Assembly: GCA_013420905.1 (NCBI GenBank)
Contig: JAAXNY010000005.1
Location: forward strand, 1,178,001 to 1,242,000
Source of the DNA: Collybia mongolica
Taxonomy: Eukaryota; Basidiomycota; Agaricomycetes; Agaricales; Clitocybaceae
Direction of reading: 5' to 3'
DNA: 64,000 bases
In this document: positions 32,090-43,098 of the stretch, in pieces
Position numbering within the stretch: the first letter of the stretch is position 1
Layout of the letters: every line of letters starts with the position of its first letter
Program-made: the position numbers and the translations under genes
Notes under the pieces: generated by a model
Told to the model about the DNA's origin: nothing
The model's input: the letters and a program-made list of their open reading frames with translations, nothing else
Databases searched by the model: none

Positions 32090-32530
32090 TTATGGGGCGC
32101 GGGGATTGATGGGCGGATTCAAGAAAGCGATTGATGAATTTAGCGCAACAGGGCCAGAAGCAGAGGCAGGGAGTAGCAGATTATTGGATCTTCTCAACAT
32201 TCTGAAACGGCGAGAATGACATATACTGATTCCGTCAAAGAAGTTGTCCCTGTGAAAAACGATATAGTAATCCTGATCGTCATCCCGTAAAAATTCACGG
32301 GCTTCGCGAACCGCATCATCAGAACCGCACTCGTCAGACGCGACTTTGCAGGCATCAAGGAACTACGACCATGTGTTGGAGATAAGAATAATTGTTTGAT
32401 GGAATTTAATAAAATCCATGACTGACATATGCTTGACCGCCGCGTTGACGAATGAGCCATACGTGTTCTGAAATCTCTTTCGTCTTGTTATATTGTCTGC
32501 AAGGTTGAGAAAGGCTTGTGCATAGTCCAT
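32090..32530 (-). pseudogene. Hypothetical 146-codon frame with one TAG
   Basis: It begins MDYAQAFLNLADNITRRKRF at 32530 and is open to the TAA at 32090-32092, except for a TAG at 32363-32365 that could be a changed CAG. The middle is acidic (DECGSDDAVREAREFLRDDD) and the composition is protein-like on both sides of the stop, so a nonsense mutation is more likely than chance. No family was recognised. A small intron restoring the frame could not be found. Confidence 0.4.
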
Positions 32531-33188
32531 TGTGCCAACGAAAGTATTTATTTAGAGCCCAATTATTGTGCGACGTTCATGCTGACGCATGTATTGAGAC
32601 GCGCGATCAGAGATGAATCCGGGGATGAAGGGGATGAGATAAGATAGAGGCATTCATGAAGTGAGTGGGGAAGACGACCACTTTGTGCGGATCCAAAAAT
32701 AAATATGTCGATGATATCACACGTCCGATGATGAAGGGAGCAATGAAGACGGGGTCGACTATGATAAATGGCTGGGCAGGATATTCTACATACCTTTCAT
32801 GCATGTGGATGAGTTCTCAAATCATGCACCGTACAAACCTGGACGAACGCTAAATCACTGTCGTCGAGTAGGTATCTGGCGTTGAGGCTGTCAAACAAGT
32901 AATGGAAAAATCCCAAATCAACTTGTCAACATTCAATGTTCAGGCTTGGGTTGTTCTTCTACACAATCGGTGCGGAATAACAGGGTTATGCTATTTGTTC
33001 AGTACGGACAGTTGTTTTTATGCATGCGTATACCAATAAGGTGTCCAAAACGTCCGACGTGGATGATCACAAGTGCTTGGCATGCTAGTGCTGTGCCCTT
33101 GGAGGCCTGTGACGTTCGGCAATCCCAGCATGCTACTGAGATCACCACTGACACATTTCGTGTCGCAGTTACCAAAGTTTTTTCATTA
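32531..33188. other. Between the broken small gene and IMP3; no gene seen
   Basis: A 65-codon minus frame (32804-32607) is open but has no recognisable features. The right part is the 3' flank of IMP3. Confidence 0.4.
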
Positions 33189-33939
33189 TTACAACAGATC
33201 AAAGTCGTCCAACTGTTGGGACATCAATCCAGACTCAATATTCGTGTAAGCAAAACGCACCTCGTCATTGTACTGCAGGATAGTCCTCTTCAGTTTCGAA
33301 GTGTCTACCCAGGTCACAAAGTCCTCCATGTGCCTTGAGACGATTTCAACACTAACTCGACATGAACTGGATTTATATAACCCACCTCGTCACAAGATAG
33401 GCAGGATCTGTGACTGTATCGGGACCCACACGAACATGCCCTTGTTCAATGAACTTGGCTGCTGCACTTACGGTCTCGGACATCTTTGACATGCACATGA
33501 AAACCGCGAGTCGCCGGCGACAGAAGGCAGCGACGGTCAGCTTGTTCTCCACGTCGCTGAGCTTGGCAGATGTATTGAGGACACCCATATCATACAACTT
33601 GGATAGTAGTTGGCCTTCCATGCGGCTGCGGAATGGATCCTGGGCAGGAAGTAGCGAAACGCGATGAGCAAATGAACGTAGCGACCCGCAGAGTTTGTTG
33701 TATCTAGACTGGTTTGAGATCTTGAAAATCTCCAAACCTTAGTACATACTTGTGATAGTCTTCTCTATCCTGGATATGATATCGGCGCATTACCTTGATT
33801 TCTCGGAGGTTCGCATCTTGTTTCCACTGTCAACAGTTAGGCTTTCATAACTTGACTTGTATGCGAAAAACAGACTTGCGTTCAGGAAATCGACCTTTTT
33901 GAGCAGCTTCTGCTCATGATGTTTGAGCTTTCTGACCAT
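33189..33939 (-). CDS. IMP3: U3 snoRNP protein IMP3
   Basis: Five exons on the minus strand: 33939-33880, 33826-33750, 33703-33386, 33333-33261 and 33212-33189. They give 183 residues, the same length as yeast Imp3. The protein starts [20 protein letters not shown] and carries the S4 RNA-binding domain with the nearly invariant [19 protein letters not shown] and DPAYLVTR segments; it ends LDDFDLL as expected. Imp3 belongs to the small-subunit processome in the nucleolus, where it helps pair U3 snoRNA with pre-rRNA for 18S processing. The first intron (33879-33827, 53 nt) uses a GC donor (AAC|GCAAGT); the other introns are 46-52 nt GT-AG. The gene diverges from the LDB1-type gene, sharing 439 bp of upstream DNA. 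The gene is intact. Confidence 0.96.
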
Positions 33940-34378
33940 GGTTTGGCCTTCAGCGAATTATAAGCGGATGAGGACGGGATAAAGTAAGAAATAAGCGACG
34001 AAAACGAAGGCTCCCAAAAGGGGGAAATTGGGTGAGCGCAGCCACGTGGTGACCATTCAACACATCGCTCACACCGTCTTGTTGGGCTCTTTCCTCAACA
34101 TTTCTGTCTTTCGTCATTGTTCTGGACGTTCTCCTCGGCTTAAGTGGTCTCTAGGCTCCTTACCTCCTACAACCACAGCTTTTTAGCTGGTTTTTGTCGA
34201 CGAATTCTTGCCGATCATCGGAGATTTCTCGCAAGTCCGCATTCTGGATCTTCTCGCTGTTAGGTGCGTCTGTGACACAATTTATGCCTTTTACCTTTTT
34301 TTCTTCCCCTTGAAGGCTAGCGGGTATGGGATGCTAAAGTCTTATACTGACTTATACCCCATTTTTTCCCTTGTCTAG
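33940..34378. promoter_or_regulatory. Shared upstream region of IMP3 and the LDB1-type gene
   Basis: A 439-bp divergent intergenic region. The stretch from about 34262 to 34378 may be a 5' intron of the LDB1-type gene, because TTGTCTAG directly precedes the ATG. It is pyrimidine-rich around 34080-34170, as is common upstream of basidiomycete genes. No TATA box was identified with confidence. Confidence 0.45.
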
Positions 34379-37300
34379 ATGAACGGGAACGTTCGACCAG
34401 ATATATTGAGACAGGGCATGCAACAACCAACAATGCTCATGAACGGACCCTCTTTCATGCAAAATCCCTCACAGCCAGGACAACCTCAACTCGGTCAGAA
34501 TCCCCTTGGCATGCCTGCCAACCCCAACCCGAACACTGGCATGATGATGGGGAATCCGAACAACCCCATACATCCTTCGCAGCAGCAACAGCAGCAACAG
34601 CGATACCACCTCCCAATGCAACCACAGCCGGGAGCCAGACAGTCAAGGCCGATTGATATGCGTCAGGGATCAGTCGGAGGCCAACCGATGATGAATCCCG
34701 CAGGAGGACCCATGCCCAGTGGCGCCGCTCCTCCGATGACTGGCCTCCCCCACAACATGGCGTTCAGTGGTGGCATGATGCAACACCCACCAAACGCCAA
34801 TGTCCGTCGCGTATCCTCTCAACCACAAATACCCACTTCGGGGCCGCTGGGGGGTATGTCTCCGGGAGTCACAAACAGTTTGAGCATGGGTGTGAACCCA
34901 CAGGGAAATGTTAACATGCGGCAGATTATGCCCCAGATGCGGCAGCAATTCCTGATGCAACACCATATGCAGGGTCAAATGCCCCCAGAAATGTCCATGA
35001 CGATGAATCGGCAAGGCGCTAATCCCGGGATGGTCCCCGGACGCACAGGCTCCGCTCAACTTATGAACAGTCTGTCACAGCCAGCGTCTCTTCCTCATTC
35101 TATGGGAGGGCATATTCCAAACCAATTCCAAAATCCTTCCATGCCAGCTCAACATCAGCAGCCACAAATACCATCCCCCCGCGCCGGATCACATACACCC
35201 AGCTTACCAATGGCCACACCAGGGCCTTCTCATACCCCAAACAACCGTCCCCAGATGACCCCCGACAACGGGCAGATGTACATGAACTTCCCAAACTCAC
35301 AGTTCGGACAGTCACATAATAATCCTCAAATGCCCACAACAAATGGCCAATTCGGATTTGGTCCGGGTTCATCATCCACTCCTCCCATCCCTATGGCCGA
35401 TATGCCTCAACCTATGCCTGGAATGGGGACCCCTAGTGGGACTCCGACCCGCCCTGGATTTCATCTGACTCCGGCCCAGCAATACAAACAGATGAACACT
35501 TCACCCGAAGCTTATCCAGGCCAATTCATGGCGCCTCCCCCCCACATCCCTCCCCGTCCGCCATCTCTCAATAACCATCACCCCCCTCTCCCTCATCAAC
35601 AGCAACATCCATCCCAGCCACCCCAGCATCATTCGCCTCATCACTCGGACCACATGAGCTCTAACCCCCAGCGGCCCCCATCTCAACCACAAGTAATACC
35701 GAGGCCCTCATCTCAAACTGGACGCCAGTCCCACACTCCCCGACCATCTCAACCCCAACTACCTCCAGCACCTCCTGGTCCCAGATCAAGCCATCCTCAT
35801 CCCAACGGCCCACCCCAAGCACACCAGATGCAGATGCCTGGAACTGGGCCGCAATTGGCCATTGCTCCGAGGCCGCCTCCGCCACCCGCCACTTCTGCTC
35901 CTCCTAACAATTCACCAGCGTCACAAGCTCCTTCGGATACACCACCAACTGGACCTGCCACTATACCTCGAGCTCCACAGAACGTGTAACTAGGTTTCGC
36001 CTCTACTTCCGCGGCTTGAACTAACATTTGATTTGAAATAGAACATTGAATTTGGGAAGTGGACAAGGGCTTCTTCGACTGCTGCAATTTAGTGGAATTT
36101 TAGCCAGTGAAAGCAAAACCGTAAAGACCCCCAAGATTATCTAGCAATCCCAAGATTATTAACGCTCTTGACGCAGAAACTACAACTTTCGTGGTGGAAC
36201 GAACTGGTCAAGGAATATTTCACACCAAAAGCTGTGATGAAGTTCACATTGTGGAAAGATAATCAACGGAATGAAGCGAAACCTTTTGGTCAGTTACCCA
36301 TAGTACACATCAAATCTCCTTTTGACGGATCCTGTCTCGGTATTCATAGAGATTGGCGTTCCCATACTTCCCCGTTTCTTTCTCGTGACCACTCAGTCGG
36401 GAGTTAAATCCATGACACTCACACTCGATGGAGCAAGAGAGAGAATGTACGCACAAGGACACGCTGTCGTTGAGTGTGTCGCCGCAGTATGGACGTACAA
36501 ATACCACAATGGTTACACAGTAACTCTCCGCGGGCCACTCACTGCCCACGTTGTTGTCACTTCTCCTCACCCACCCGGTAGCACTCAGGCCTCCCAGGCA
36601 TCATCGCCGTACCTGCTCAAGTTCGAGGACTTCCAATTTGATGCCAATTTCCATGACAAGTACATTGCGCTCGAGTCCGTGGTCGGCACTCGGGTCGTGG
36701 AACCGCCTAAAACGCCTCACCTAAATTCTCGGAACCCCTCTACGCCAACTGCTAATGGTAGTGTCAACCAACAACAGTTAGAAGACGATAAAAAGTGGGA
36801 GGAACCGCGTGTGACAATTGAGCGCGCCTCAATACCTGGAGAGCCCGTCAACGCATTCGGGATACCTCAGGCTACTATGAGGTGCCTTGAAGTGCGCGGT
36901 TGATTCTACATTATATCGATGTTATCTGACGTCTCCACAGCTAGCAGAAAGTGTCGGCCAAATGGCCGATCTTATTTCTTTTTCAAATGAATCGTCGCTT
37001 GGGCCACTTGGTGAGTACATTCCTTTCGAATTTTATCCTCAACGCTCAATGGTCATACCAGAGGCTTTGAACAAGTTCGCTTCGAAAATACGCGAGATGC
37101 AGCCGTTCATGCCGCCTTCACAGCCCAACTTTATCAATAGCAATATTCAAAATACCAACCCGTTTGTACATGGCAACATCAATAATGTCGCACCCACACC
37201 TGCTGTGACGTTGTACTCCAGCGCTCCACCATCCGTTACTAACCCTTCTGGTATCCATTCGACCACCCAGTCTTTGAATTCTCCGAAAAATCCTCCATCA

Positions 37301-37549
37301 GCGAGCAACTCGCCTCAAAAACAGCATAAAACGATACCACAAACCCAGGCATCCGCGTCTTCTTCAGTAACAGCGGCGTCCCCGTCACTATCGTCCGGCA
37401 CAACCACCAATACGCCAGCTCTTGCTAATGCGTCACTTAAACGCAAGCAAGCATCTGACGCAACATCACCGACGACGACAACTCCCGACCAGCCCCCCCA
37501 GAAGCGGGCAACCAGAAAAAGAGGCCGAACGGCTGGCGGTGGAAGTTAG
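34379..37549 (+). CDS. LIM-domain-binding (LDB1/Chip-type) transcription cofactor
   Basis: Six exons (34379-35985, 36042-36120, 36177-36288, 36350-36891, 36941-37010, 37062-37549) give 965 residues. The first 535 are low complexity, rich in Pro, Gln, Met, Ser and His. Residues about 536-780 form the LIM-binding domain: QGLLRLLQFSGILAS, KLQLSWWNELVKEYF, KFTLWKDNQRNEAKPFEIG and VECVAAVWTYKYHNGYTVT are the conserved blocks. The tail ends in a basic patch (KKRATRKRGRT... type) likely to be nuclear. Fungal relatives (PtaB, Mfg1, Adn2/3) act with Flo8/Som1-like partners to switch on adhesion, filament or development genes, so a regulatory role in hyphal development is inferred. The last intron (37011-37061) is 51 nt and free of stops in frame, so its retention would add 17 residues without a shift. 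Confidence 0.9.
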
Positions 37550-38037
37550 GACCCTTGCCCCTTCATAGTTGTCGCTCTTATTGGATCTCTATATCTTGCT
37601 TTCCGCGTACCCACTCGCACCTGCGTGATCCCTTCTACCTTCCAATTTTGTGAGATTTAGACTGTACCTTACCTTACGCTATCTACGTGGATTTACCATA
37701 TTCTTTTATCCCGCCATATTTATTTATATCCCTTGTACTTTGTATTAACTACCTACCGTTTCATTCCACACTCAAAAAAAAAATACAGTTGCTCGAGTGA
37801 ATTTTTGTTGATCGTCAAACTATCATGTTGAAATTCTGAACTTGACAGGATCCGTATTTGATCCGGATTCGCTTGACGCAACACCCGTACATAATTTTCC
37901 TGTAAAGAGGGGCACCTCGAGATAAAGTGGTGCGCCTCTCCTGTACGTTTCTTCATGTGTATTTTCCAAAACCATACCAATGTATGTGTTCTCCCCAGCT
38001 ACATCAAACGTGGGACTCATATGCATGGCAGAGCAAC
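37550..38037. other. 3' flank of the LDB1-type gene; no gene
   Basis: T-rich 3' flank with likely polyadenylation words (TATTTATAT at about 37718). No coding feature. Confidence 0.5.
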
Positions 38038-40006
38038 ATGTGCGCCGAGCCAAACGTACTATGTGATACATGTCGGGGGCTCACCGTCGCACTTCAGGCC
38101 CGGTTCGGGGAATCGATCGATATTGAAGGGCCCAAACACGCTAAAATCTATCCCGTTCTTGCTGAATATCTACTTCACGAAGTACAAGAATCAGGTTTGC
38201 GAGGGTTCCATATCTGCTCCAAGCTTTATGTTCAACCTACTCGGAACATGACATAGCCCAAGAAAGTAGCTCCACCATCGTTGTCAAATCAGGTTATACT
38301 CGTATTTACTCACCTCCGTATGATGGCGCATTCAGTTTGAGCTTGTACAACTTGGAGATGGAGTTGTTGGATCCCGAGGGGATGAGCATTCGTACAGGCA
38401 CGCTTCGAACCATCTCTGACTACAAAAATTATTCGCATCACCCCGTTCCGGCATCATGGAGCTTTCGACAGGATCATATTTGACCTTGGACCTCGCGCGC
38501 AATTGGCTTAGTGATAGTCACAGTCTGCGAGGAGATCAGAGTTGCACCTGTATCAACAAATAAATCTCCCTTTAAATCATTCTTGGTGGATGTTGAATTT
38601 GGGCATCAGATCTGCCTCCGTCGCTGCAAGGACCTACTGGATCGTCCTCAGTACTTGACACTCAGTCACCGCTGGGGTAACAATATCCTCTTTCAACTCA
38701 CCACCAAGAACCTTACTACTCTCCTCTCTGAAATCGATCCATCTGACCTACCAAAAACATTCCAAGATGCCATCATCATCAAGCGTAGGTTAGGTTATCG
38801 ATTCCTATGGATTGATGCACTCTGTACCATCCAAGACTCCAAAGAGCACTGGGAACAGGAATCAGCAATCATGGGAGAAATATACCGAGGCACGGCGTGT
38901 ACGATTGCCGCACTGGGTGCCACAGATGGGAATAACGGCTGCTTCAGGACTAGGAATCCATTCTGCTTCCAGCTTTTGTGAAGTCAAGTTGAGCACAGAC
39001 CGAATAGTGTACCTAATGCCTCCTGGGAACATGCAGCTGCTATCAATGGTGACAGGACGTACTGGGTATAGGCCAGATGTTCGAGCCCCTGCATGAGCGT
39101 GCATGGGTGATGTAGGAGTTGATGCTGTCACCACGAACGCTGCACTACGGTACACTTGGCTTGTATTGGGAATGTACCGCACAGAATTTAAATGATCAAG
39201 TGACGAGATAAACAGACTCGGTATCCAGCCCGAAGTACTGGTTACATCAAGCGTGTAACCGAGGATTGAGTGGCAAGCTGGACGAAACATATTGGGATTT
39301 TTCGGTGTGGTGGAAGAGGGTTTTATTAATGTATACTCCCTGTGGCATGACGAATAACACAGACAGGTTAGTTGCCATTAACGGAATAATCAAGTTTGTG
39401 GAATCAAGGACCGGGCTACATAACTTGGCAGGGTTGTGGGAGGAATTCTTATTTCCGGAGCATCTTTGGAGAGCTGGTAAGTCACAGTGTCGCATGGAGA
39501 CGGACCAGGCTCCGACCTGGTCGTGGGCCTCTCTGAATTGCGGGGTCAAACCAGGCATCCCCGATTCCAATTATGCATTTGACCCTCAGATTGAACTGCT
39601 TGAGGCGGTTGTCCATCCAGCAGCAGCAAATGGACAGCTTTTGGGCGCATATATTCGGATCCGCGGCCTCCTACAGCTTGTTCGCTGGGAAAAATATGAA
39701 GGTTATTACATGCTGAAATGGGGTGAGGAGGATGTAAAAAGGATCAGTGCTGATGACAGCATATATTTTCTGCCGGACATTGACCCCGACCCGGAGCAAG
39801 AGTTGTGGGCACCGCTGATTGTACATGCCACTGCTGATACTTCATTAATGAACATGGGGTTACTATTGGCGAGGAAAGATACGGATGTGGAGGTTTGGGT
39901 TCGCGTTGGGACCTTTCTTCAATACGACAGACCGTCCGTCCCGACAGAATTCTTTGAGGATGGTGGTGCAAAATTGAAGAAATTAATTAATCATCGAATA
40001 GTGTAA
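38038..40006 (+). pseudogene. HET-domain (heterokaryon incompatibility-type) gene, broken
   Basis: The frame begins MCAEPNVLCDTCRGLTV, the Cys-containing N-terminal segment seen ahead of basidiomycete HET domains. After a shift near 38235 it continues with SSTIVVKSGYTRIYSPP. The HET domain lies at about 38640-38960: YLTLSHRWG, LPKTFQDAI, LGYRFLWIDALCTIQDS and CTIAALGATDGNNGCF are its standard blocks. Next comes ERAWVM, then a TAG (39113-39115) where Gln is usual, then ELMLSPRTLHYGTLGLYWEC. A final frame (39266-40006) carries TDRLVAINGIIKFVE and PTWSWASLNC. HET proteins trigger self/non-self cell death on hyphal fusion. With at least two frame changes and a nonsense codon this copy should be inactive, although short introns could explain part of the shifting. 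The rest of the gene has not drifted far, so the loss is recent. Confidence 0.82.
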
Positions 40007-40223
40007 CGCTCGACTGTTTGTCGTTTGAAAAAAGCATATTGCCGTGATACTAGAATGACCATCTTAAGTGTGGGACTGCATAACGATGCGGTATCGATGT
40101 TATGGACATATTAGCGGGTAAATACCTTTTTGCCGACATCTCGGTGCAATCAGCGGAGAAAGAAATTATTCGGGCTTTTCCAGGAGTCGCTGAATATTTT
40201 CCTCATCATGATGATTTTGAATA
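40007..40223. other. Short spacer, convergent 3' ends
   Basis: Separates the HET pseudogene (plus) from the minus-strand gene at 40224. No feature seen. Confidence 0.5.
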
Positions 40224-40745
40224 TCATTCCGTAACTTTCATGGCCTCCTCCACCACAGTACTCCATTCCGCGTTCGCTATTATTCCTTGTGCCTCCGCCG
40301 TCTCAAGAACTGTTATAAGCCAATCTTGACAATTCCACTCCCCATCCGGCCTTAACACTGGAGTGTTCACCGCGATTTCCTCCAGTTTCTGCCGCTCACC
40401 AAGAGTCATACTCTTTAATGGTATCCCAATGGTTTTAGTCACAGTGGCATTCGAGGCAGATTTTGTGAGTGGGCCCCAGTTTGTCAAGTGATCAACTCCG
40501 GCCTCTTGGACGACCGCAATCCTGCGGTGAATGGGATTAGTGCCGTACATGCCCAGCTCCCATGCTATAATCCAGTGGTTGTTGCGTGGGTTATATGGTC
40601 TGATACTGGAACGTGTGACGAAGAGGACTACTGCGAGCACCTCATCTCGTTCTTTGTACAGGTGATCGACCTGGTTCGGGGGTTTTTTCCCTGGTGGTTT
40701 CCCCATGTCTTCGAGGTATTTGCTCATCCCAAGGTCTGTGTACAA
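40224..40745 (-). CDS. Small conserved fungal protein, function unknown
   Basis: A single open exon of 173 codons, MYTDLGMSKYLEDMGK to VEEAMKVTE. The central part alternates a strand-like VLAVVLFVTRSS, an HWIIAWELGMYG block and near the C-terminus WNCQDWLITVLETAEAQGII. The WNCQDW segment with its Cys and an upstream His is reminiscent of small papain-like (NlpC/P60-type) folds and of a protein family common in agaricomycetes, but I cannot name it with certainty. It has no signal peptide or membrane segment. It lies between a broken HET gene and an APH-fold gene, both from families that often vary between strains. Upstream exons cannot be excluded. Confidence 0.6.
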   Translation of the reverse strand: MYTDLGMSKYLEDMGKPPGKKPPNQVDHLYKERDEVLAVVLFVTRSSIRPYNPRNNHWIIAWELGMYGTNPIHRRIAVVQEAGVDHLTNWGPLTKSASNATVTKTIGIPLKSMTLGERQKLEEIAVNTPVLRPDGEWNCQDWLITVLETAEAQGIIANAEWSTVVEEAMKVTE

Positions 40746-41767
40746 GACAGCTCAATCTTAGTCTTTGGTCTGGATGAGCCTGAGCGATAAGGCCAGCGGA
40801 GCTAATCTGAGTACAGCTACAAACCTATGAAGTAGTGGGGAGGACCTACTCCACGTTCAGGCAAACTGCAAGGAACTCTAACGACAGCAAAGTTCTATAT
40901 GCTGATCGTAGTGGTACTGGCAAGAATAGATGGACTAAGTTGGGCAACCGTTCGCTGGTGATCCAGGCGCCCCAAATGCTGAGGAGATCAATGATAGATA
41001 TAGATGTCTGGTCTGGTGAATGTTCGTGATAGATCTTTATGCGGTGAAATAAGGTCACTGAGAGTAAAAGACCATATTACGGGATTGTTGAGGTGCAAAT
41101 TTGACCAGAAGAGTAACCATTTTGGGAGATCATCGCTTGCATTACATAAGCCCTCATGAGCTCGACTTTTTGAATTCGAATTCGCAGCTGCTACATATCT
41201 TGTGCAGGGTCAATAAGGAAAAGCTTCTCACCTGTCTATCTGCATGTTTTGAGGATTCAATTAAATTAGGCCAAGCTATGGGAACAACGTTACACAAGTA
41301 TCTCAAGTACCACACTAGTTCGTTCCATGTAGGTTTGTGCTAGGTGGCCGTATTGATGTCTTTCATGATTGACACTGGCTCACTCGGTATTCAGCAGGCT
41401 CAGTCACACATAAATGACAAGCCAATTGAATACCGCCTGTGTTCGTTCGGTTGACGCTGATGCAGAGTATTGAATTATTTATTTCAATTTTTTGTTATAA
41501 TTTCAGATATTGGTTGGGTTTGCCGCGAGGCAAAAGTCCGATTCTTCCGATCACTTGTGGCTTCTCATTCCTTGTGGGGAACAGTACTGTAGTGAGTGCC
41601 CTTCGGTCGCGATTACACATATACTCATTACAGTCCAAGACAGATAAAATTGGGCTCTAATCGGACCCACGGGCCTAAGGATTCAATTGATGAAATCTGA
41701 CAGTTATTCCACGGCAAAAGGTTTCCTATTATTTTTTGTAGATGTCAAACGTCACCTAACATAGCAT
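40746..41767. other. No supported gene
   Basis: Several open stretches of 60-80 codons occur on both strands (for example 40835-41029 plus and 41058-40846 minus), but none shows a family signature or splice structure. This may be decayed coding DNA. Confidence 0.4.
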
Positions 41768-41823
41768 GATACTTAGAGATTTCTGCTTCATTCGATCCCC
41801 CTGAGGATGACATCAAAGATGTG

Positions 41824-42594
41824 ATGCAGAAACTAGAAAGCGCAAAGCGAACTTCCGGAAGGCCTTTCGCCATCTTCCACGACCTTTATGACGGTCGGTG
41901 CGTTAAGCACGCCCCCATTCCGTTCATAAGTATTGAGGAAGCTCGTGTGATGGAGTACATCAGACTCCACACCAAAATCCCTGTTCCGAAGATCATAATG
42001 GCTTTTGAGCGCGACAATACGGTTTTCATCGTCATGGAATACCTGAAAGCTGAAACCCTTGAATTCGCCCGGGCCAAATTGACTAACGAACAATTACGCG
42101 ACGTCGCCTTGCAGCTCGTAGACTTTGTGGCGCAGATACGGTCGCTCTCCCTTCCCCCTGACCAGGGCTTGGGGTTCTGGACAGGTGGCGCTTATAACAA
42201 TGTTTTCTTCCGTCCAACCCCTTGGGAAACTGCAGACGTTGTGCCCCGTGCCGCCTTTAAGTCGACTGAAGAGTTTCATGCGTACTGGATCGCTCGCTCA
42301 GGTCTTGACAAGCCACTGGATAATCCAGACTCTTATGTTGCTGTTCTCTCCCACGGCGATCTCGGTTGCCGGAATATTCTCATGGCGCCAGCGGGGGCCA
42401 AAATATTGGCCGTTATCGATTGGGACACGTTTGGGTGGTACCCTGATTTTTGGGAAACCATGATCATGCACAGAGACGCATTGTGGTCTCAGCGTTGGGA
42501 ATCGGCTCTGAATGACATCATACCACGAATGCCTGTAGACGAAATGTACCATGACATCCTGGATGCTGCTTTCCAAGAGCGGGATGAGTGGTAA
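41824..42594 (+). CDS. APH-fold phosphotransferase (kinase-like) domain protein
   Basis: An open frame of 256 codons from the first ATG; the frame is open upstream to about 41768, so an earlier exon is likely (an AG acceptor lies at 41775-41776). The domain reads ARVMEYIRLHTKIPVPKI and VFIVMEYLKAETLE (hinge), then the catalytic loop SHGDLGCRNILM with Asp and Asn at about 42355-42380, and the metal-binding VIDWDTFGWYPDFWE at about 42413-42455. These are the APH/choline-kinase-type motifs. Such stand-alone domains are expanded in agaricomycetes; the substrate is unknown. The N-terminal glycine loop is not obvious in the visible exon and may lie in the missing first exon. A donor at 42593 would splice to a TGA directly after the acceptor, giving nearly the same C-terminus. 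Confidence 0.82.
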   Translation: MQKLESAKRTSGRPFAIFHDLYDGRCVKHAPIPFISIEEARVMEYIRLHTKIPVPKIIMAFERDNTVFIVMEYLKAETLEFARAKLTNEQLRDVALQLVDFVAQIRSLSLPPDQGLGFWTGGAYNNVFFRPTPWETADVVPRAAFKSTEEFHAYWIARSGLDKPLDNPDSYVAVLSHGDLGCRNILMAPAGAKILAVIDWDTFGWYPDFWETMIMHRDALWSQRWESALNDIIPRMPVDEMYHDILDAAFQERDEW

Positions 42595-43098
42595 GTATAT
42601 GCTGCCCTGCCTTATTCCCCCTATTTAAACTGTTATAGATCCTCATCGCCTTGTGCTGATGGTTTCATTCCGTTGTTGTGCGCTGGAATTACGTAGCAAC
42701 GTGATAGAATACGTCTAAATGAAATGATCGTCGAATTTGTGAAGAATGTCAATCAATTCGGGCGTCTCTGTCAACCATATGCTGCCATCTGCACGTTGGG
42801 TGACTAATGTCTCGAATTATTCAGGGCTGTGTTATCGCTCCCCCTTCCCACCACCTTCTCCCCTTCGCTGGATTTCTCCCCTATACGCGCGTGCCAACCC
42901 TGTCCATAGGAAGAAAACCTTACCAATTGACACACTAACTTTATACTCCCTTGGCGGTGGACATGTATTCAAGATGAGTATTTGATTTGTTATTCCCTGT
43001 TGTTGCTCGAAGCATGCGATATAATGTGTACACAAACATAAGATGTTTTATAATGTATGAACCCTTTCCACCGAAGGAAGCGCCAGGCTTTAACGCCT
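42595..43098. other. 3' flanks of two convergent genes; no gene
   Basis: Lies between the APH-fold gene (plus) and the PNUTS-like gene (minus). No coding or RNA feature recognised. Confidence 0.5.

Noticed and set aside
34455..36087. Minus-strand frames opposite the LDB1-type gene
   Set aside because: Shadows of the Pro/Gln-rich exon; no splice logic or domain.
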